DNA of 64,000 nucleotides from Hirsutella rhossiliensis (lineage: Eukaryota > Ascomycota > Sordariomycetes > Hypocreales > Ophiocordycipitaceae), in the NCBI RefSeq assembly GCF_020360975.1, contig NW_025408677.1, positions 372,001-436,000 of the forward strand. The letters are read 5' to 3'. Position 1 is the first letter of the stretch; each line of letters begins with the position of its first letter. Positions 60,906 through 64,000 of the stretch are shown piece by piece. A program made the position numbers and the translations under genes. Below the pieces are notes generated by a model. The model was not told where the DNA came from and ran no database searches. It saw only the letters and a list, made by a program, of their open reading frames with translations.

Positions 60906-60976
60906 GGTGTCCGAGAAAATCGATGCCTAATAACACGGGAAGTCAGGATCGCACGGTTCGGTTAACGAGGGCCAGA

Positions 60977-61153
60977 TGTAAGGGGCTACGCCCCGATGTG
61001 TAGATCTGGCATGGCCAGACTAGTCACGTGCGAGCGCCACGGACACGACTCCTAAAGGGAGCGATGTAGACACGTCTCCCCTTTACACTCTTTGTAGCTC
61101 AATTTACATCAATTACGCCCAGCACCTGTGCCAACAGTGCTGACCCCGTAACA
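60977..61153. repeat. Solo LTR (177 bp) with target duplication CCAGA
   Basis: TGTAAGGGGCTACGCCCCGA to GACCCCGTAACA: TG...CA ends, with a hairpin-forming GGGGCTACGCCCC at the start, much like gypsy-2's CGGGCTGAGCCCG. Flanked by CCAGA on both sides (60972-60976 and 61154-61158). It lies 72 bases upstream of the carboxypeptidase start codon, in its promoter. No internal region remains, so the element recombined out. Confidence 0.88.
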
Positions 61154-61158
61154 CCAGA

Positions 61159-61877
61159 GAAGGGGTTGTCGAGCCACAACGCACAGTGCGATCAAGGATC
61201 GATGACTGGTGAAAGGCAGAGATATAGGCAAACGGAGTTTATTAGGCGACGAAGGAAGTAGCTAATATATTCTTCATAAATCTAGGTAGGGGAGATGCCT
61301 TAAATTCTATATTCGCCTTATATCCCATAGCAGGGGAGAATGTTAGAAACGGTCGGGGCCACTTCTCTTGAGACCAGTTTCTGCAATCAGTTTGAAACTA
61401 GAGACTTCGCAGAGCCGCCTCAGACCTTCGCCGTTTCACGTGGAGTCTCAATCTCTATTGCCCCACCCTCCAACCTTACTCTGGCAATCTCAATGACAAG
61501 TTCATGAATCATTTCTGATCAGAAGCCAGAATGGCGCGTGAAAAAGCGCGAAGTCGGCGCGCTGGGACAAGACTAATGACGAGCGACGAGACGGTCGTTG
61601 CTTCGATCGGCTCAACGGGATGCCCTTCGGTCGCCGATCATGTGAACAGGCAGGTAGTGAGGGGTATCTCACGGAGGGTGAGCAAAGCAGGCAAATCAGG
61701 AACTGAAAGAACCAGCGCTCATCATAAATCAATCAAATCAACTTTGGCCCCAAAGTTGATTTGATTGACAGGCTTCCAGTCCAAATTGATTGATTTGATT
61801 TGATTGACTCCTCCCAATCAATTGTATGGGCGACCTGTACACCCGGTATACGAGGGTCTTTCGCCGTCTCCCAAGAC
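61159..61877. other. Spacer with 40-bp palindrome; no gene
   Basis: No coding sense. 61729-61768 is a perfect inverted repeat, followed by TTGATTGATTTGATTTGATTG near 61776-61806. These words probably belong to the subterminal region of hAT-3 or to a small inverted-repeat element. Confidence 0.45.
61729..61768. repeat. Perfect 19-bp inverted repeat, 2-bp spacer
   Basis: TCAATCAAATCAACTTTGG, then CC, then its exact reverse complement. It can form a cruciform or hairpin. Confidence 0.9.
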
Positions 61878-63075
61878 TCAATTCCCTCCCCAGCTCCCCA
61901 GCTGCACCCCACCATGTCGAACCCAATTCTTCAGACAATGAACTTGCTCCAGCGTATCGGCCCGCATGGCGAGCCTTTGTGATGTTAGCGTCAACTTGGC
62001 CAGGCTGAACTGCCTCTCGCAGTCAGTTGCCATCGCCGGAATGGCAAAGACGTCCAAGGCAAAGCTGCTTAATGCCGGGAAAGTTTGCTTATGGTCTCTC
62101 CACCACTGGATCGGCTCTTGTGTGTCTTCCGGCTCAAGACGGAGGTACTTGTCCAACTCGCTGACACTGCCGCTCGTTGCAAATGCCTTTTTCGTTCTGC
62201 TGTTAATCCACTGCGTATAGGTAGTGATCGTCCTCCTTGCCCGTTCCCATTGAGGCAGGCTTCGACTGTTCCTTATCATTCTGTTGGTGTGAAGGAAGAT
62301 TATGCATGTCTCACTTATGAAAATGTACAACTAGCCAAAGTGAGAGCCTTCCTTACGAAGCTCTTTCTTTCCCCTTTCTCTCCTTGTAGACAATCACTTT
62401 GTCCAAGCCGCACTCGACCTCGTTCGTGCCTTGTACCGTCACAGTTGGTTCGTCTGATACCACCGCGCAAAGTAGTCCTTCATGCCCACCTTTGCATCAC
62501 GAACCCAGGCTAATTGTTCCTCAGTCACCCAAGCAGCCTCCAACCAGCTGATGCCAAATCTCGGATGAAGAATAACTGCTGCCGCAAACAAGGGAGACTC
62601 TCCGAGCTTATTGTAATACTCGTCCAGCTTCTTCCAGCCGTTGTTGATAGATGCCCGGAAATACGCTCGATGATCTGCGGGTAACGAGCTCTCCTGGGAG
62701 ATCTCATGCGACGGTGGCTTATCAAGCGAGTCATATTCGGTCCGGGAATGCTCTGGCAAGGCAGCTACCGTAAATCTTGACGTTTGACTTCGCTGTTGAA
62801 ACATATATATCTCGTCATCAAAGCGATCAGGGTGGCGACGGGCACGGGTCGGCCGGCTTTCCAATTCCCTCAGACCAATCGGCTCAAGATCGTCTGGATT
62901 CGTCTCCCTTATTGTCTCGGTTGTTACCTCGTTGTAAAAGCCTTTCCAGTCCTCGAAATGTTCGAGGCGTCTGAAAATATAGAGGCTTAAGGATCTCGTT
63001 GACCTCGCCAAGAACGCGCCAATCCTCGTTGGATAAGATAAAATACTTCGAACACCCGTTAAGTTGCCAATGCAT
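61878..63075 (-). pseudogene. hAT-3 transposase, C-terminal half
   Basis: 63075-62884 (YFILSNEDWRVLGEVNEILK), 62439-63011 (GWKKLDEYYNKLGESPLFAA, AVILHPRFGISWLEAAWV) and, after a frame change near 62400, 61878-62330 (INSRTKKAFATSGSVSELDK, PIQWWRDHKQTFPALSSFAL, DVFAIPAMATDCERQFSLAK) form the second half of a hAT transposase with the dimerisation domain and its catalytic Glu (CERQFS). The N-terminal finger and both catalytic Asp are missing. Distinct from hAT-1 and hAT-2. Confidence 0.8.
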
Positions 63076-63275
63076 GGGGCTTAACGGCTGAATATCCAGC
63101 CCGAAGGGTGAACATCGTATACCTGCAATTCGACTTTCATAGGAGGAGAGCCCCTAGAACCCCCTTCCGCCTGCAGCGGCCAACAGCTGTTTGAACCGCT
63201 TCCTGGCTGGCCTATCCCAACTATATACCCTATATTGAACCTCCCCCTTCCCTGGAGCTTGTAGGAAGACGACGT
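63076..63275. other. Spacer between hAT-3 and the helicase
   Basis: 200 bases without coding sense: a C-rich stretch and CTATATACCCTATATTG near 63218. Confidence 0.4.
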
Positions 63276-64000
63276 TTAGTCACGGTAGAGTGGTGGATAT
63301 AGTGGATCGGTCAGCTGTTGAGCCTGACGCCGTTGTTGGTCGGCGAGGCGCATCTTCATCCCTGTCTCATAGTTAGCCATGAATGCAATACGTAGGAAAC
63401 GCAGGCGTATAATCTTCCGTCGGCGTGTGGTTATAGAGGCTCTGACGATCGAAAGGCGCCTCAAGGAGTAAGCCTTGCAGCGACGTAACCCGTGAGACAG
63501 CGACATAACTAATGCCGGCCTGGAAGTCGCGTGTAGCGAGATCAGTGACTATTTGATCCTTCGTCAGGCTCTGGCATTTGTGAACAGTGATAGCAAATGC
63601 CACCATCAGGGGAAACTGCGTGCGAGCGCAGGTCTCGTTGCCCACTAGGAAATCACCCCTGACTGGAAGGATGGGTACGATTTTCCTGCCCTCGTTAGTT
63701 GTCAGATACGGCGGTCCATCGTAGCTATCGAAATCCACCATAATAATGGCTGGAGGGTCTTCCCATGGATTGGCGCCTGCATTCCAGGCGACATCGTATA
63801 TAGTGCCCTGGGCGCCGTTAACTAGGCCAGCTGGCTGCCATAGATTAATCGTGAGCATTACCCTGGCGCCCTTAGCAACAGGGAACTTGTTGGATAGATT
63901 GCCAGCATTGTCGCTTGGTGCCTGCCCCGCGCCCTTGCCCTGATTATTTGCCTCCACCTGGATTGCCGGGGCGTTGAGGTGCACCATATGCTCGTGGCTG
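63276..64000 (-). CDS. PIF1-like helicase C-terminal part, runs off the window
   Basis: Frame 63373-63987 and beyond reads VHLNAPAIQVEANNQGKGAG, ARVMLTINLWQPAGLVNGAQ, GTIYDVAW, FPLMVAFAITVHKCQSLT and VAVSRVTSLQGLLLEAPFDR, the late helicase motifs (GLVNGAxG; HKCQSLT; AVSRVxSLxGL) of PIF1-family proteins. It stops at 63373, but sense in a neighbouring frame (MRLADQQRRQAQQLTDPLY, 63276-63390) suggests a frameshift and a true end near 63276. The Walker motifs lie outside. It may be part of another Helitron or a free-standing fungal PIF1-like gene; it is not closely similar to the 49-51 kb helicase. Confidence 0.75.

Noticed and set aside
1..64000. Bacterial origin with operons and ribosome-binding sites
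   Set aside because: Spliced genes, LTR elements, LINEs, SINE and fungal enzyme families make the window clearly eukaryotic.

Overview
This window is eukaryotic, most probably from a filamentous ascomycete (Pezizomycotina). The grounds are short introns with GTGAGT/GTAAGT donors and CTAAC branch sites, a secreted AA9 polysaccharide monooxygenase, a fungal STAND-protein N-terminal (FunN) domain, a vacuolar/secreted-type serine carboxypeptidase, and Tad-like LINEs, chromodomain Ty3/gypsy, Ty1/copia, hAT, pogo/Fot-like and Helitron elements of fungal type. It is a nested transposon island: only four stretches look like ordinary host genes, and two of those are damaged.

Layout. 1-1869: copia-1 (minus, runs off the left edge). 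1870-6166: gypsy-1 (minus, 5' and internal deletions). 6170-9052: hAT-1 (minus, decayed). 9939-16100: copia-2 with both LTRs (minus). 16870-25710: gypsy-3 (plus, 5'-truncated), split exactly in its reverse-transcriptase YLDD box by the full-length gypsy-2 (17049-22657, TSD TCTAT). 25762-26055: solo LTR 'B', copy 1. 26061-27055: LINE-1 fragment (minus). 28016-28473: Cys-rich hypothetical gene (minus, one frameshift). 29314-30340: intact AA9 LPMO gene (plus, one intron). 30581-31921: intact ORF fusing a FunN domain to a truncated PIF1/Helitron helicase (minus). 32219-37982: copia-3 (minus), same family as copia-2. 37985-39530: pogo/Fot-like transposase relic (plus). 39600-46100: LINE-2 (minus, ORF1 and 3' UTR only), split in its ORF1 zinc knuckle by copia-4 (40156-44937, TSD AGTTG, identical LTRs). 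46150-46516: another LINE 3' end. 46510-49094: hAT-2 (plus) carrying a tRNA-derived SINE (48538-49071, 13-bp TSD). 49095-59461: a solo copia LTR of the copia-3 family, split by a 10.2-kb Helitron/Helentron-type element (49145-59324). 59463-59756: solo LTR 'B', copy 2. 59661-60905: serine carboxypeptidase gene (minus) cut off by LTR B. 60977-61153: solo LTR with TSD CCAGA in the carboxypeptidase promoter. 61878-63075: hAT-3 (minus). 63276-64000: PIF1-like helicase (minus, runs off the right edge).

The most unusual structure is the 33.4-kb block 26056-59462 between the two apparently identical LTR-B copies. Its right end (solo copia LTR ending GACA, then C) and its left end (GACACATAC) would restore both the 5-bp LTR-B target duplication and the 5-bp copia target duplication CATAC if joined head-to-tail. 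The block is therefore permuted relative to its ancestral locus, as expected from integration of a circle, a tandem duplication, or a misassembly across the repeat.

Caveat: many frameshifts in otherwise young elements are 1-2 nt slips in short runs, so some 'pseudogenes' may reflect consensus errors. All identities quoted are by eye; no alignment or database search was run.
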